DNA of 64,000 nucleotides from Planotetraspora silvatica (GCF_016863315.1 NZ_BOOQ01000023.1:124001-188000); one strand, 5' to 3'. Shown: positions 36,322 through 45,561, numbered from the stretch's first letter. Program-made: numbers and translations. Notes: a model not told the origin generated them from the sequence alone.

Positions 36322-39300
36322 ATGGACCATGCACCCGCGTGCCGGCCGCTGCCTGCCCGCGTGCCCCCCGTGCTGTCGGTGATCGTGCCCGTCCTGGGCG
36401 GGGAGGAGCACCTCGAGGAGTGCCTCGACTCGCTCAGGGAGCAGACCCTCACGGGGATCGAGATCGTCCTCGCCGGTCCTGCGGCGGGAGCCGTACGGGA
36501 TCGGTGGTCGTCCGTCGTCGTGCCGGAGGGCCGCGACGCGGGCACGGCGCGGAACGCCGGAGCGGAGCGGGCGACGGGGGCCTACCTGGCCTTCGCCGGC
36601 GTCGATTCCGTCGTGCCCGCCGGGGCCTACCGGACGCTCGTGGGGAGTCTCGAGGCCACCGGATCGGATCTGGCCTGTGGCAGGTCCGCTCCGCTGCCCG
36701 AGGGACGGACGCCGGCCGTCGAGGAATGCGCCTGGCTCGCCGCCGAGGGGACCGGCGGCGCCGATGTCCCGCGCACGCACGTCACGAGGCTTCCCCGGCT
36801 GATCCATGACCGATCGGTGGCGAACAAGGTCTTCCGCCGCGCGTTCTGGGACGAACACCGATTCCGGTTCCCCGACGGCATGCCCGTGGACTTCCCGGTC
36901 GCCGTGCCCGCGCACGTGCTGTCCCGGTCGACGGACGTGCTGGGCGACGTCGTACGGCTGTGCCGCGCGGCGGACGACGAACCCGTCGACCCCGTACGGC
37001 GGCTGGCGGCCATGGTGGAGATCTCCGCGCTCCTGGATCGGCGCGATCCCCGGCTGAGACGACGCTGGGACAGGGAGGTGGAGGAGGCCCTCACCGAGGT
37101 CCTCGACGCCGCCGTCGTCCAGAGGGACCTCGGCGGGTTGTGGACCCTCGCTCCCGCCCTCGTGGAGGCGCACCCGCACGCCGCCGACGGTCTCACCGCG
37201 CTCAGGCGCCTCGTGTTCTTCCTGCTCACGCGGGGCATGGCGAAGGAGCTGTCGGAGGTCCAGCGATTCGCCGCAGAGCAGATCATGGACCGCGGCGTCG
37301 TCAGGCGGGGCCTGTTACGGCCCCGCTGGTTCCTCGACTACCCCTTCCTGTACGACGACAGGATCCCTGACGAGGTCCACTCGGCGGAGCACGACTTCGA
37401 GCTCCACGCCAGGGTCGACGACGTGCGAACCGGTGGCGACGGCGTGGTGCGGGTCGAGGGGCACGCCTACATCGCCCATCTCGGCAGCCGGCGCAGCCAC
37501 GTGGAGCTCTGGCTCCAGCGTGGGGACGAGCGGATCGGGCTGCCGGTCAGGCGGGTCCCGCGACCGGACGTGACCGCGGACTCCCGGCAGTCCGCCGCCT
37601 GCCATGACAGGTCGGGCTTCGCGACCGAGGTGGCCGTGCATGTCCTTCCTCCCGGCCGATGGACGCTGCACGTGCTCGTCTCCGCCCGCGGGGTGACCCG
37701 CTCCGGCAGTGCCGCAGGCGGCCGATACGCGGGCGAGCGGACGTTCCGGACCGGCGGAGTGCGGGTGACCCTCACCCGGGAGGACGGGCTGATCCTCAGG
37801 GCGGCCGCTCAGCCGGCTCCCGCACCGTACGTGGGGGATCAGGTGACCGTGGTCGAGTGGACCGGCGCGCACGAGCTGGTCCTGTCCGGAACGGGGGGTG
37901 GCGACGGTGACTGCGACGGCGACGGCGACGGCGACCGGATCGTGACGACCTGCGGGCCGGAACGCCACGAGTGGCCACTGCGCCGCGACGGCGACCGCTG
38001 GACGGCGACGATCGGCAGGACGTCCGGGGGACTGCCCCTGCGCAGCGGGACATGGCGGGTGTCGACCGGTGGACGGCGCCTGAGGCTGACCCCGGATCTG
38101 GTGGCGGAACTGCCGGGGCCGCACACGACCCCACTCCACGAGATCTCCTTCAGGACCAACCTGGCCAGGGAGCTCAGCCTGGCTGTCAGGCCCGCGCTGG
38201 GGCCCGGCGAGCGCGGCCGTTACGCGACCCTGCGGCGGCGCGGGCGCGGCGTGTTCCGCGACGGCGCGTTTCACCGCGGCGCGTCTGACGGCGGGACGTC
38301 CTACGGCGGCGCGTTCAACGGGGGCCTTCTCAGGGGCGGCCTTCTCGGCGGTGTCCTCGTCCGCGACGGCCGCCGGCTCGGGGACGCCGCGCTGTTCGAC
38401 AGCTACGGGGGCGGCCAGTACTCCTGCAACCCGAGGGCGATCTCCGAGGAGCTCGCGCGCCGCAGCCCCGGCACGGAGCTGATCTGGGTCACCCGGGACG
38501 GGCAGTTCACCGCGCCTGCGGGCGTCCGCACGGTCCTGTACGGCTCCCGCGAACACGAGCACGCCCTGCGCACCAGCCGTTTCGTCGTGGCCAACAGGAG
38601 GACCCAGCCCAGCTGGTACCGCAAGCGTCCGGGCCAGTTGTTCGTGCAGACCTGGCACGGCACACCGCTCAAACGCCTGGGCCGTGACATCGGCGCCATG
38701 CCGTACGCGCAGCGGGATCTGGACGGCGATCTGGAGCGCTACGCCGCGATGTGGGACGTGCTGGTCTCGCCCAACCCGTTCTCCACGCCGATCCTGCGAA
38801 GCGCCTTCGGCTACCGGGGGGAGGTGGTGAACTCGGGTTACCCCCGCAACGACGTGCTCTTCCGCCAGGGCCACGGCCCGCGTGTGCGCCGCCTCCTCAA
38901 CATCCCCGAGGAGAAGCGGATCGTCCTCTACGCGCCCACGTGGCGGGACGGCGAACCGGCGGGGGAGGGTGACCTCCGGCTGCGGCTCGACGTCGATCGC
39001 GCCATGGCGGCTCTGGGCGAGGACCACGTGCTGCTGGTGCGGGCGCACTACCTGGTGGCCGACCGGATGACCGTCCCACCCGGCGCCATCGATGTCTCGA
39101 GATTTCCGGATATGGCCGACCTGCTGGCCGCCGCGGACGTGCTCGTCACCGACTACTCGTCGGCCATGTTCGACTTCGCCTGCACGGGCAGGCCGATGGT
39201 GTTCTTCACCTACGACCTCGAGCGCTACCGCGACGAGGTGCGCGGGTTCTACTTCGACTTCGAGGCCGACGCCCCCGGGCCGATCGTCCGTACATCCGAC

Positions 39301-39432
39301 GAGGTCATCCAAGCCCTGAAATATGGCGACCCATCGTCCTACAAGGTCAGATACGACGATTTCCGATTTGCCTTCTGCCCGTGGGACGACGGCCACGCCT
39401 CCGAACGAGTGGTCTCCAGGATGCTGACATGA
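36322..39432 (+). CDS. TagF-like CDP-polyol polyol-phosphotransferase with degenerate GT2 domain
   Basis: 1036 residues from ATG 36322. The C-terminal TagF domain has all expected motifs: TWHGTP (His779), YAPTWR (870-875), RAHY (His909) and TDYSS (943-947). It is therefore likely to polymerise polyol-phosphate units of a teichoic acid at the inner membrane face. The N-terminal GT2 fold (VLSVIVPVLGGEEHLEECLDSL) has lost its active site: the VDDGS region is LAGPAAG, and AGVD (92-95) stands where DGDD belongs. A Gly-Asp run and a set of 5-residue Gly-Gly repeats separate the halves. The stop overlaps the next start (ATGA). Confidence 0.85.
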   Translation: MDHAPACRPLPARVPPVLSVIVPVLGGEEHLEECLDSLREQTLTGIEIVLAGPAAGAVRDRWSSVVVPEGRDAGTARNAGAERATGAYLAFAGVDSVVPAGAYRTLVGSLEATGSDLACGRSAPLPEGRTPAVEECAWLAAEGTGGADVPRTHVTRLPRLIHDRSVANKVFRRAFWDEHRFRFPDGMPVDFPVAVPAHVLSRSTDVLGDVVRLCRAADDEPVDPVRRLAAMVEISALLDRRDPRLRRRWDREVEEALTEVLDAAVVQRDLGGLWTLAPALVEAHPHAADGLTALRRLVFFLLTRGMAKELSEVQRFAAEQIMDRGVVRRGLLRPRWFLDYPFLYDDRIPDEVHSAEHDFELHARVDDVRTGGDGVVRVEGHAYIAHLGSRRSHVELWLQRGDERIGLPVRRVPRPDVTADSRQSAACHDRSGFATEVAVHVLPPGRWTLHVLVSARGVTRSGSAAGGRYAGERTFRTGGVRVTLTREDGLILRAAAQPAPAPYVGDQVTVVEWTGAHELVLSGTGGGDGDCDGDGDGDRIVTTCGPERHEWPLRRDGDRWTATIGRTSGGLPLRSGTWRVSTGGRRLRLTPDLVAELPGPHTTPLHEISFRTNLARELSLAVRPALGPGERGRYATLRRRGRGVFRDGAFHRGASDGGTSYGGAFNGGLLRGGLLGGVLVRDGRRLGDAALFDSYGGGQYSCNPRAISEELARRSPGTELIWVTRDGQFTAPAGVRTVLYGSREHEHALRTSRFVVANRRTQPSWYRKRPGQLFVQTWHGTPLKRLGRDIGAMPYAQRDLDGDLERYAAMWDVLVSPNPFSTPILRSAFGYRGEVVNSGYPRNDVLFRQGHGPRVRRLLNIPEEKRIVLYAPTWRDGEPAGEGDLRLRLDVDRAMAALGEDHVLLVRAHYLVADRMTVPPGAIDVSRFPDMADLLAAADVLVTDYSSAMFDFACTGRPMVFFTYDLERYRDEVRGFYFDFEADAPGPIVRTSDEVIQALKYGDPSSYKVRYDDFRFAFCPWDDGHASERVVSRMLT
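38266..38355 (+). repeat. 15-base periodic segment encoding xxxGG pentapeptides
   Basis: Within the 36322 gene, six consecutive 5-residue units (AFHRG, ASDGG, TSYGG, AFNGG, LLRGG, LLGGV) precede the TagF domain. Just upstream in the same gene, at about 37909-37935, a GAC-GGC repeat encodes a Gly-Asp run. Both look like in-frame linker expansions. Confidence 0.7.
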
Positions 39433-40982
39433 ACCTCGTCCTCCCCCGGGTGGCGCGCCTGTCCGTCCCCCGCCCGGGCGCCTGCGTCGCCGTACCGGCC
39501 GTGCTGGCGCTCGTCGCCGGGCTGTGGGACCTGGGCGGACCGCCTGTCTGGCGGGACGAGGCGGCGACGGTCAGCGCGGTGACCAGGACGCCGTCCCAGC
39601 TCGCGCACCTGTTGAGCGGCGTCGACGCGGTGCACGGCCTCTACTACGCGATCATGCACGTCGTCGCCGTGGTGTTCGGGACCGGCGAGCTGGCGCTGCG
39701 CCTGCCCTCCGTGCTGGCCGGAGTGCTCGCCGCCGCGGGCGTGGGGGCGCTCGGGCGGGCGCTCGGCGACCCGCGAGCCGGTCTGTACGGCGGGGCCCTG
39801 ATGGCCATGACGCCGGTCTTCTCCCGTTATGTGCAGGAGGCCAGGCCGTACCCGATGACGATGGCGGCGACGGTCGGCGTGACCCTGCTGCTCCTGCGTG
39901 CGGTCCGGGAACCGTCGAGGATGGCCTTCCTCCTGTACGGCACGGCCCTCGCGATCCTGGCCTTCCTGAACCTGTTCGCGCTCCTCGTGGTGGGAGCCCA
40001 CGGCGTCTACGTCGCCTGGTCGCGGGGGCCCCTGGGGAGATGGGCCGCGGCCGCCCTCCTGGCCCTGGCCGCGACGGTTCCACTCGCGTTGCTCGCATCC
40101 GAGCAGAGCGCCCAGATCGGCTGGATCTCCGCACCTGACGCGGGAGACGTAGGGATGCTCGCCGTCCAGCTCTTCGGGGATCTCGGCGCGCTGACCCCCG
40201 CGTGGGCGGGAGTCGCCCCCCTGGCCTGGGGTCTCGCGATCTTCGGACTCACCCGCCAGGTCCGGCGGACCAGACGGGCCCGCCACGGCGTGGCGACCCG
40301 CGCGCGGTCGACCGAGCTGACCCGGCTGGCGTTGCCCTGGCTGCTGATCCCGCCGCTCGTGTTGTTCGCCGCCTCGTGGGCGGCGCATCCGGTCTACGTC
40401 TTCCGGTACGTCTTCTCCAGCGTGCCCGCCGCCGCGCTCCTCGCCGGAGCGGGGCTGGCCGCGCTTCCCTGGAAGGCCGCCGTCGCGCTCGTCTGCGTGG
40501 CGTTCGGGTTGTCGGTCCCGGGGCAGATCGCGACGCGCGGGGCCGACGGCAGGCAGGACGACCCCGAGCCCATCGCGGCGGTGCTCGCGTCCACGGCGCG
40601 GCCGGGAGACGGGGTGATGTTCGTCCCCGGCAAGGTCAGGAAGTACGAGCTCGTGTACCCGGATGTCTTCGCGCGCCTGGACGACGTCGCCCTGTCCAGG
40701 TCGCCGCGCCGAGACGGCACCTTCGCCGGCCGCCACGTCGGGCGCCTGGCGCTGGCCGACCGTCTCACCGCCATCCCCACCGTCTGGGTGGTCGGTCACA
40801 CCGGGAAGACCCGGAACTGGCAGATCGACATCCTGAACGGCTCCTACACGCCGACGGGCCGGTGGGCATCACGCGGGTTCTTCGTCGTGCGCTATGAACG
40901 GCGGCCCGATGTGGCCTCCGCGGCTCCGGCGGGAGTCCGAACGGAGGCTCAGGCGAGCTCGAAGGGCGTGGGCATCGGGTAG
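39429..40982 (+). CDS. GT-C membrane glycosyltransferase (ArnT/PMT-like)
   Basis: 517 residues from ATG 39429, overlapping the TagF-like stop. It is a polytopic membrane protein with about ten spans and an extracytoplasmic C-terminal portion. The first loop has WRDEAATVSAV with Asp43-Glu44, the acidic pair of polyprenyl-phosphate-sugar-dependent GT-C enzymes. ARPYPMTMAA and QEARPY match the second signature of the GT39/GT83 group. It probably adds a sugar from a lipid carrier to the polymer outside the membrane. Its last 34 bases overlap the convergent Stealth gene. Confidence 0.8.
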   Translation: MNLVLPRVARLSVPRPGACVAVPAVLALVAGLWDLGGPPVWRDEAATVSAVTRTPSQLAHLLSGVDAVHGLYYAIMHVVAVVFGTGELALRLPSVLAGVLAAAGVGALGRALGDPRAGLYGGALMAMTPVFSRYVQEARPYPMTMAATVGVTLLLLRAVREPSRMAFLLYGTALAILAFLNLFALLVVGAHGVYVAWSRGPLGRWAAAALLALAATVPLALLASEQSAQIGWISAPDAGDVGMLAVQLFGDLGALTPAWAGVAPLAWGLAIFGLTRQVRRTRRARHGVATRARSTELTRLALPWLLIPPLVLFAASWAAHPVYVFRYVFSSVPAAALLAGAGLAALPWKAAVALVCVAFGLSVPGQIATRGADGRQDDPEPIAAVLASTARPGDGVMFVPGKVRKYELVYPDVFARLDDVALSRSPRRDGTFAGRHVGRLALADRLTAIPTVWVVGHTGKTRNWQIDILNGSYTPTGRWASRGFFVVRYERRPDVASAAPAGVRTEAQASSKGVGIG

Positions 40983-42535
40983 TAGGCCTCGAGGAACCGG
41001 CCCAGGAGCGCGTCCTGCTCCGGGGTGGTCGGCGCGGTGTCGTTCAGGCAGAAGGCGTCGTGCTTGCGCCGGGCCAGCATGCGGCGCAGCTTGGCCGGGG
41101 TCTTGCGGAGCGACAGGTCCACGTAGGTGTATTCCACGGTGCCGGGCACCGCCCTGCCGTTCAGGTAGCCGTAGTAGTGCGCCAGCGAGGACGTGACCGA
41201 GATGTCGGAGGTCCTCCTGAACTTGCTGCACGCCGTCGCCTCGAACTCGTCGCTGAACCGCTCCTCGAGCTCGAACATGGCCGTGCGGCGCAGGGCGTAG
41301 GGCACGTGCTTGAGCTTGCGCGTCAGCGTCCGCCCGTAGATGTCCTCCAGCATGCGCCGGTTGTTGATGCCGGCCGCGTGCACCGGAGACTCCTCGCCCT
41401 CGGGCTCGCCGAACGGCACGTGCGCCAGGCTGGGGAAGAAGTGGGTGATCCCGTTTCCCTCGAAGAACATCCGCGGCGCGAGCGGCCGGCCCAGGAAGAA
41501 GTCGTCGTTCAGGTAGAGGAAGTGCTCGGCCAGCCCGTCGATGTGGTGCAGCTGGGTCTCGATCGCGTGCGAGTTGAAGACCGGCAGCACCGAAGGATCG
41601 TTGAAGATCTCCTTGTGTTCCACCACCCGGATCCTGGGATGCGACGTGTCGAGCCAGGGCGGCGTCTGCCCGTCGGTCACGATCCACACGCGGTTGATCC
41701 ACGGCGCATAGGTGAGCAACGAGCGCAGCGAGTAGCGCAACTCGTCCCTGCTGGTGAAACGGGCCTCGGTCGTGGCCATCTCGCTGAGGGCGCCGGACGG
41801 GCCGCCGTCGGATCCTTCGGCGAGGGCCTGGTCCCTGCGTGATCGCCACGCGGGATCCGAGCCGTCGACCCAGGTGTAGACCGCGTCGATCGGGAAGTCG
41901 ATGTCGTCGACCAGGCGCCGGGTGAACTCCCGCCGCGTCCGGTAGGTCCGCACACCCTGCCCGGCGGACACGAGCGGGTTGAACAGCTCCTCGCCGCCCT
42001 CGACGATCTCGCCCTTGGCCGGCACCACCGCGCACGCGGGGTTCGCCCTCGGCGCGACGAGCAGGTTCTTCTGCTTGGCCCAGAACTCCAGGTCGCAGCC
42101 GTGCTCCGGCCCGAGCGTCAACGTCCGTGACGGGCTGGCGAACAACATGCCCACCCGTATGGCCCACGCGTCGTTCAGCATCGCCGCCGCCCGCTTCAGC
42201 GGTCGCAGCCGGCCGATCTCATCGGGTGCCAGGCCCCTGGCGTGCTTGCCGTACGGCAGGCGCGCGGCGAGCAGCGGCCTGCCGCTCGAGGCGAGGGCGG
42301 TGAGCGCCCGCTTGCGGTCACGCTGCGAGACGGCGACGACCGGCGGGTGGCCAGGCATGGGACGGACGCAGAAGTAGGGCACCTTGGCGGCGGAAAGCAG
42401 CGTGCAAACGATGTCCAAGGTTTCCCGCTGCGCCTGAAGCGGACTGGCGTCCTCGCGGATCAGAGCCGACCGCGGTGTGGTCTCCCACGATGGCAGCCGC
42501 TCCTGCAGCTGCCGATACAACGTAATCACCGGCAT
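40949..42535 (-). CDS. Stealth family hexose-phosphate transferase
   Basis: 528 residues from ATG 42535, with GGGGGGAGATC upstream. Stealth proteins transfer sugar-1-phosphate units in capsule and wall polymers. CR1 is IDAVYTWVDGSDPAW (216-230). CR2 spans TSRDELRYSLRSLLTYAPWI to VTDGQTPPWL (261-295). CR3 contains HHIDGLAEHFLYLNDDFFLG, and CR4 includes FCLNDT near the end. The first 200 residues are an extra region seen in actinobacterial members. No membrane span. It is oriented against the other island genes and divergent from the CDP-alcohol gene. Confidence 0.92.
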   Translation of the reverse strand: MPVITLYRQLQERLPSWETTPRSALIREDASPLQAQRETLDIVCTLLSAAKVPYFCVRPMPGHPPVVAVSQRDRKRALTALASSGRPLLAARLPYGKHARGLAPDEIGRLRPLKRAAAMLNDAWAIRVGMLFASPSRTLTLGPEHGCDLEFWAKQKNLLVAPRANPACAVVPAKGEIVEGGEELFNPLVSAGQGVRTYRTRREFTRRLVDDIDFPIDAVYTWVDGSDPAWRSRRDQALAEGSDGGPSGALSEMATTEARFTSRDELRYSLRSLLTYAPWINRVWIVTDGQTPPWLDTSHPRIRVVEHKEIFNDPSVLPVFNSHAIETQLHHIDGLAEHFLYLNDDFFLGRPLAPRMFFEGNGITHFFPSLAHVPFGEPEGEESPVHAAGINNRRMLEDIYGRTLTRKLKHVPYALRRTAMFELEERFSDEFEATACSKFRRTSDISVTSSLAHYYGYLNGRAVPGTVEYTYVDLSLRKTPAKLRRMLARRKHDAFCLNDTAPTTPEQDALLGRFLEAYYPMPTPFELA

Positions 42536-42689
42536 GATCTCCCCCCGGACACGGACTGTAACCGACGGCCATCCGCGTTGGCGGACGGTTTACCCAGGTC
42601 GGGGGAACAGTCAAGAAGTGGCAATGAGATGCCCTACCTGTTCTCGAAGTGCGGGCTACTCACTACTCACTGTAGTCATTCTTACCTGC

Positions 42690-43577
42690 ATGGGGCGCTA
42701 CACGCTGGACGACATACTCGCAACTCGTAAGTCGAGGGACGCATGGTGGACCGTTTTCATGGTCGACCCGATCGCTTGCAGGATCGCGCTGCTCGTCGCG
42801 AACCACACCTCGCTCACGCCTAACGCGCTCACGGCGCTGTCGATGTTCATCGGCTTCGGTTCCGTGGCCGCGTTCGGCATGGGCGAGCTGGTTCTCGGAG
42901 CGGTGCTGTTCTACCTGAGCTTCCTGGTCGACTGCATGGACGGGAAGATCGCCCGTCTGAAGGGAACCGGCACGCCGTTCGGCCTCTGGCTCGACTTCGT
43001 CGGCGATCGGATCAGGTTCGCCTGCTGTGCCTTCGGGCTCGGCGTCGGCGAGTACTCACGCACGGGGGACCACGCCTTCCTGGTCGCGGGCGTGGGCGTG
43101 GTTCTCCTCGATTTCTTCCGCTACATCAACGGGCCGCAGCTCAAGAAGGTCAAGGACGCCACTCGCGCACTGGCCAAGGCGAGGACTCAGACGCAGGTCG
43201 TCTTCGTCGAGGACGTGATCAAGGCTCGGCCGGAGCTGGACGCGACCACGGCGGTCCGGGAGGTCGAGGAGAGTCAAACCGAAGGCCAGGCGGTCGTCGA
43301 CCTGCAGAAGGCCTTCCATGCCCGTTTCCCCTGGTACGACCGTTTCCGTCTCGCACTTGTCAAGTACCGCGTGCGCACACATTTCTTCAGCGGGATCGAG
43401 TTCGAGGCGGCCGTGTTCGTCGTCGCCCCGCTGCTCGGCTCCTGGGCGTTCGTGCCCACGTCGATCGGTGCGAGCGCGCTGCTGCTGGCGTTCGAGATCA
43501 GCCTCATCTACCGCGTCTGGCTGGCCTCGCGCCAGGTACCGAAGCGCGTGCAGGAGAAGGCCAAGATCCTCGTCTGA
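42690..43577 (+). CDS. CDP-alcohol phosphatidyltransferase family protein
   Basis: 295 residues from ATG 42690; an in-frame ATG at 42624 would add 22 residues. The class signature D-x2-DG-x2-AR-x8-G-x3-D-x3-D is exact: Asp81, Asp84-Gly85, Ala88-Arg89, Gly98, Asp102 and Asp106. Hydrophobic spans flank it and continue near the C-terminus, and a charged helical insert of about 90 residues (150-240) is unusual for phospholipid synthases. It transfers a phospho-alcohol from CDP to an acceptor. Next to the Stealth and TagF-like genes it may build the lipid or polyol-phosphate part of the polymer. The 154-base divergent region shows no clear promoter pair. Confidence 0.88.
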   Translation: MGRYTLDDILATRKSRDAWWTVFMVDPIACRIALLVANHTSLTPNALTALSMFIGFGSVAAFGMGELVLGAVLFYLSFLVDCMDGKIARLKGTGTPFGLWLDFVGDRIRFACCAFGLGVGEYSRTGDHAFLVAGVGVVLLDFFRYINGPQLKKVKDATRALAKARTQTQVVFVEDVIKARPELDATTAVREVEESQTEGQAVVDLQKAFHARFPWYDRFRLALVKYRVRTHFFSGIEFEAAVFVVAPLLGSWAFVPTSIGASALLLAFEISLIYRVWLASRQVPKRVQEKAKILV

Positions 43578-43597
43578 CCCGCCGATCGATACACCGC

Positions 43598-43656
43598 GTG
43601 CCGGAGCCTCACACCCGGCACACGAGCGGCAGGCCGCCTCCACGGGGGCGGCGGCC
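43598..43656 (+). terminator. Candidate terminators after the CDP-alcohol gene
   Basis: Two hairpins: GTGCCGG/CCGGCAC (43598-43604 with 43615-43621) and GGCCGCC/GGCGGCC (43632-43638 with 43650-43656). The second is followed by CCTTTTAA. Both lie before the sulfotransferase gene, which may therefore have its own promoter. Confidence 0.5.
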
Positions 43657-43698
43657 CGCCATCACGCCTTTTAACTCACATCACGGGGGATTGATCTC

Positions 43699-44739
43699 AT
43701 GCAGTCCGACAGACCGCTATTCGTGGTCGGTTGCCCGCGTTCGGGCACCACGATGCTGCAGCTCATGCTGCACTCCCACCACCGCATAGCCGTACCGCCG
43801 GAGACCCGCTTCCTGGGGCCCGCGTACTTCTCGCGCAGGATGTACGGCGACATGCGGCTGGCCGACAACCGTCGCAAGCTCGCGAAGTGGATCGCCAACG
43901 GGCGCAACACCAAATTCCGCGAGCTGGGCCTCGACCCGGCCGAGTACATCCAGGCCGCCATGCTCGGCCCCGGCAGCCTCGGCTCGGTCACCGGCATGGT
44001 CTTCAAGTCCTACGCCGAGCGGTTCGGCAAGCCGCGCTGGGGCGACAAGCGGCCCAGCTACTACCGGCACGTCGAGATCCTCACGCGCATGTTCCCCGAC
44101 GCCCAGTTCGTGCACATCATCAGGGACGGGCGCGACTGCGTCGCCTCCCTGAAGGAGATGCCCTGGTACAAGCCGGACAGCATCCACGCGATGGCCAACT
44201 GGGCGGAGGCCGTCGACTTCGGCCGCCGCCACGCGCGCAAGCTGCCGGCAGACGCCTTCTACCAGCTCCGCTACGAAGACCTGACGGCCGACCCGGAGGG
44301 CGAGCTCAGGAAGCTGTGCACGTTCATCGGGGAGGACTTCGATCCGGCGATGTGCGAGCCCCAGCACATGGCCGAGGTGGCCGTGCCCAAGCACAAGGTG
44401 TGGCACCACAACACCCACGGAGAGGTGACCACGGCCCGCTCGGGTAGCTGGGCGTCCCGGCTCGAACCGTGGGAGATCGCCCTGTGCGAGGACGTTCTGA
44501 GCGAGCGGCTGACCCACCACGGGTACGAGCTCAGCGGCGCGCCCAAGGCCGAGCGCCAGCACGTGGCCGCGTACAAGGACGCCGCGTCCAAGCGCAAGTC
44601 GGCGCGGCTGCGCAAGTACAACCGCGACCGGTTCAGCCGGCTCCGTGAGCCCGGCCCCGTCGCGGCGCTGCTGACCGACGGCCAGCGCAGGCTGGCCGGG
44701 CTGCCGCAGCAGCGGACCCGCGAGCTCGTCGCCCGCTGA
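43699..44739 (+). CDS. PAPS-dependent sulfotransferase
   Basis: 346 residues from ATG 43699, with GGGGGA upstream. It transfers sulfate from PAPS to a hydroxyl or amine. The 5'-phosphosulfate loop is VGCPRSGTTMLQLMLHSH near residues 10-27. The 3'-phosphate motif is VHIIRDGRDCVASLKEMPW. WASRLEPWEIALCEDVL is the C-terminal signature. The basic C-terminal tail has many Arg and Lys. Beside polymer genes it probably sulfates the glycopolymer or a glycolipid. A strong terminator ends the gene on this side. Confidence 0.88.
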   Translation: MQSDRPLFVVGCPRSGTTMLQLMLHSHHRIAVPPETRFLGPAYFSRRMYGDMRLADNRRKLAKWIANGRNTKFRELGLDPAEYIQAAMLGPGSLGSVTGMVFKSYAERFGKPRWGDKRPSYYRHVEILTRMFPDAQFVHIIRDGRDCVASLKEMPWYKPDSIHAMANWAEAVDFGRRHARKLPADAFYQLRYEDLTADPEGELRKLCTFIGEDFDPAMCEPQHMAEVAVPKHKVWHHNTHGEVTTARSGSWASRLEPWEIALCEDVLSERLTHHGYELSGAPKAERQHVAAYKDAASKRKSARLRKYNRDRFSRLREPGPVAALLTDGQRRLAGLPQQRTRELVAR

Positions 44740-44853
44740 CGCCTCCCGCGCGGGAGCACGCCGGCCCACGACAACACACCGCGTTCACAGCGGCGGGCCG
44801 GTCTCCCTGAAGCATTCCCTGGCTTCTCGGAGTCTCCCGCGCGGCGACGCTCA

Positions 44854-44880
44854 GATGCCGCCTCCGCATGAGGCGGCATC
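44854..44880. terminator. Bidirectional terminator between convergent genes
   Basis: GATGCCGCCTC, loop CGCAT, GAGGCGGCATC form a perfect 11-base stem between the sulfotransferase and the CoxG-like gene. Confidence 0.8.
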
Positions 44881-44895
44881 GGGCGCCCGTACATC

Positions 44896-45561
44896 TCACC
44901 CGCGCAGCAGCCTGCGCATCAGATAGGCCAGCACGGCGACGGCCGCCAGCGCGCCCAGCGCGGGCGCGAGACGTCGCACCAGCGGCGGCCCGGCGATCTC
45001 GAGCAGGTCGAGCGCCTCCTCCTCGGCCGACCGGTAGGTCCGGGAGACGCCTTCGGGCTCGGCGTCGACACTCCCTGCGGCCTCCGGCCACGGGGCCGGG
45101 GACTCCTCCGGGCCCTCTTCGAGGAGCGCGGCGAGGTTGGCGGCGAAGCGGTCGATGAGCCGGGCGCCGACGTCGGCCATCGCGCCTCGCCCGATCTGGG
45201 CGGGCCTTCCCGTGAGGTTGAACGACGTCTCCACATGGACCCGGGTCCTGTCGGCCTCGGGGGACAGGCGGGCCGTGACCTCGGCGTCGGCGGTGCCCGC
45301 CCCGCGGGCCTCCTTGCCCGACGCCTTCAGCGTGACCGTCCGGGAGTCCTTGTCGACGTCCTCGAACGCCGCCTCTCCCCGGTAGGTGACAGTGGTCGGC
45401 CCGACCTTCACCCGCATGCGGCCCGCGAAGGCGCCGTCCTCGACGGACTCGAGCGTCGCTCCCGGCAGGCACGGGGCGATCCGCTCGAGGTCGATGAGCA
45501 CCGACCACGCCTGCTCGACCGGCACCGGAACCGTGAACTCATGCTCGAAGCGGATCGCCAT
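44896..45561 (-). CDS. CoxG/SRPBCC family protein with C-terminal membrane anchor
   Basis: 221 residues from ATG 45561, with GGAGTCGAG upstream. MAIRFEHEFTVPVPVEQAWSVLIDLERIAPCLPGATLE is the start of the carbon-monoxide-dehydrogenase subunit G family, a START-like fold of about 145 residues. An acidic linker follows, and then a single span (LAPALGALAAVAVLAYLMRRLLRG) that would place the domain in the cytoplasm on a tail anchor. No CO dehydrogenase genes are near, so the role is open; binding a hydrophobic ligand is likely. Confidence 0.8.
   Translation of the reverse strand: MAIRFEHEFTVPVPVEQAWSVLIDLERIAPCLPGATLESVEDGAFAGRMRVKVGPTTVTYRGEAAFEDVDKDSRTVTLKASGKEARGAGTADAEVTARLSPEADRTRVHVETSFNLTGRPAQIGRGAMADVGARLIDRFAANLAALLEEGPEESPAPWPEAAGSVDAEPEGVSRTYRSAEEEALDLLEIAGPPLVRRLAPALGALAAVAVLAYLMRRLLRG

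Noticed and set aside
39650-39663. GATCATGCAC within the GT-C glycosyltransferase gene
   Set aside because: Isolated, coding for a normal membrane segment, with no 53-base partner.
42477-42689. N-terminal extension of the CDP-alcohol transferase
   Set aside because: The extra 71 residues overlap the divergent Stealth gene start, lack family similarity and have no ribosome site.
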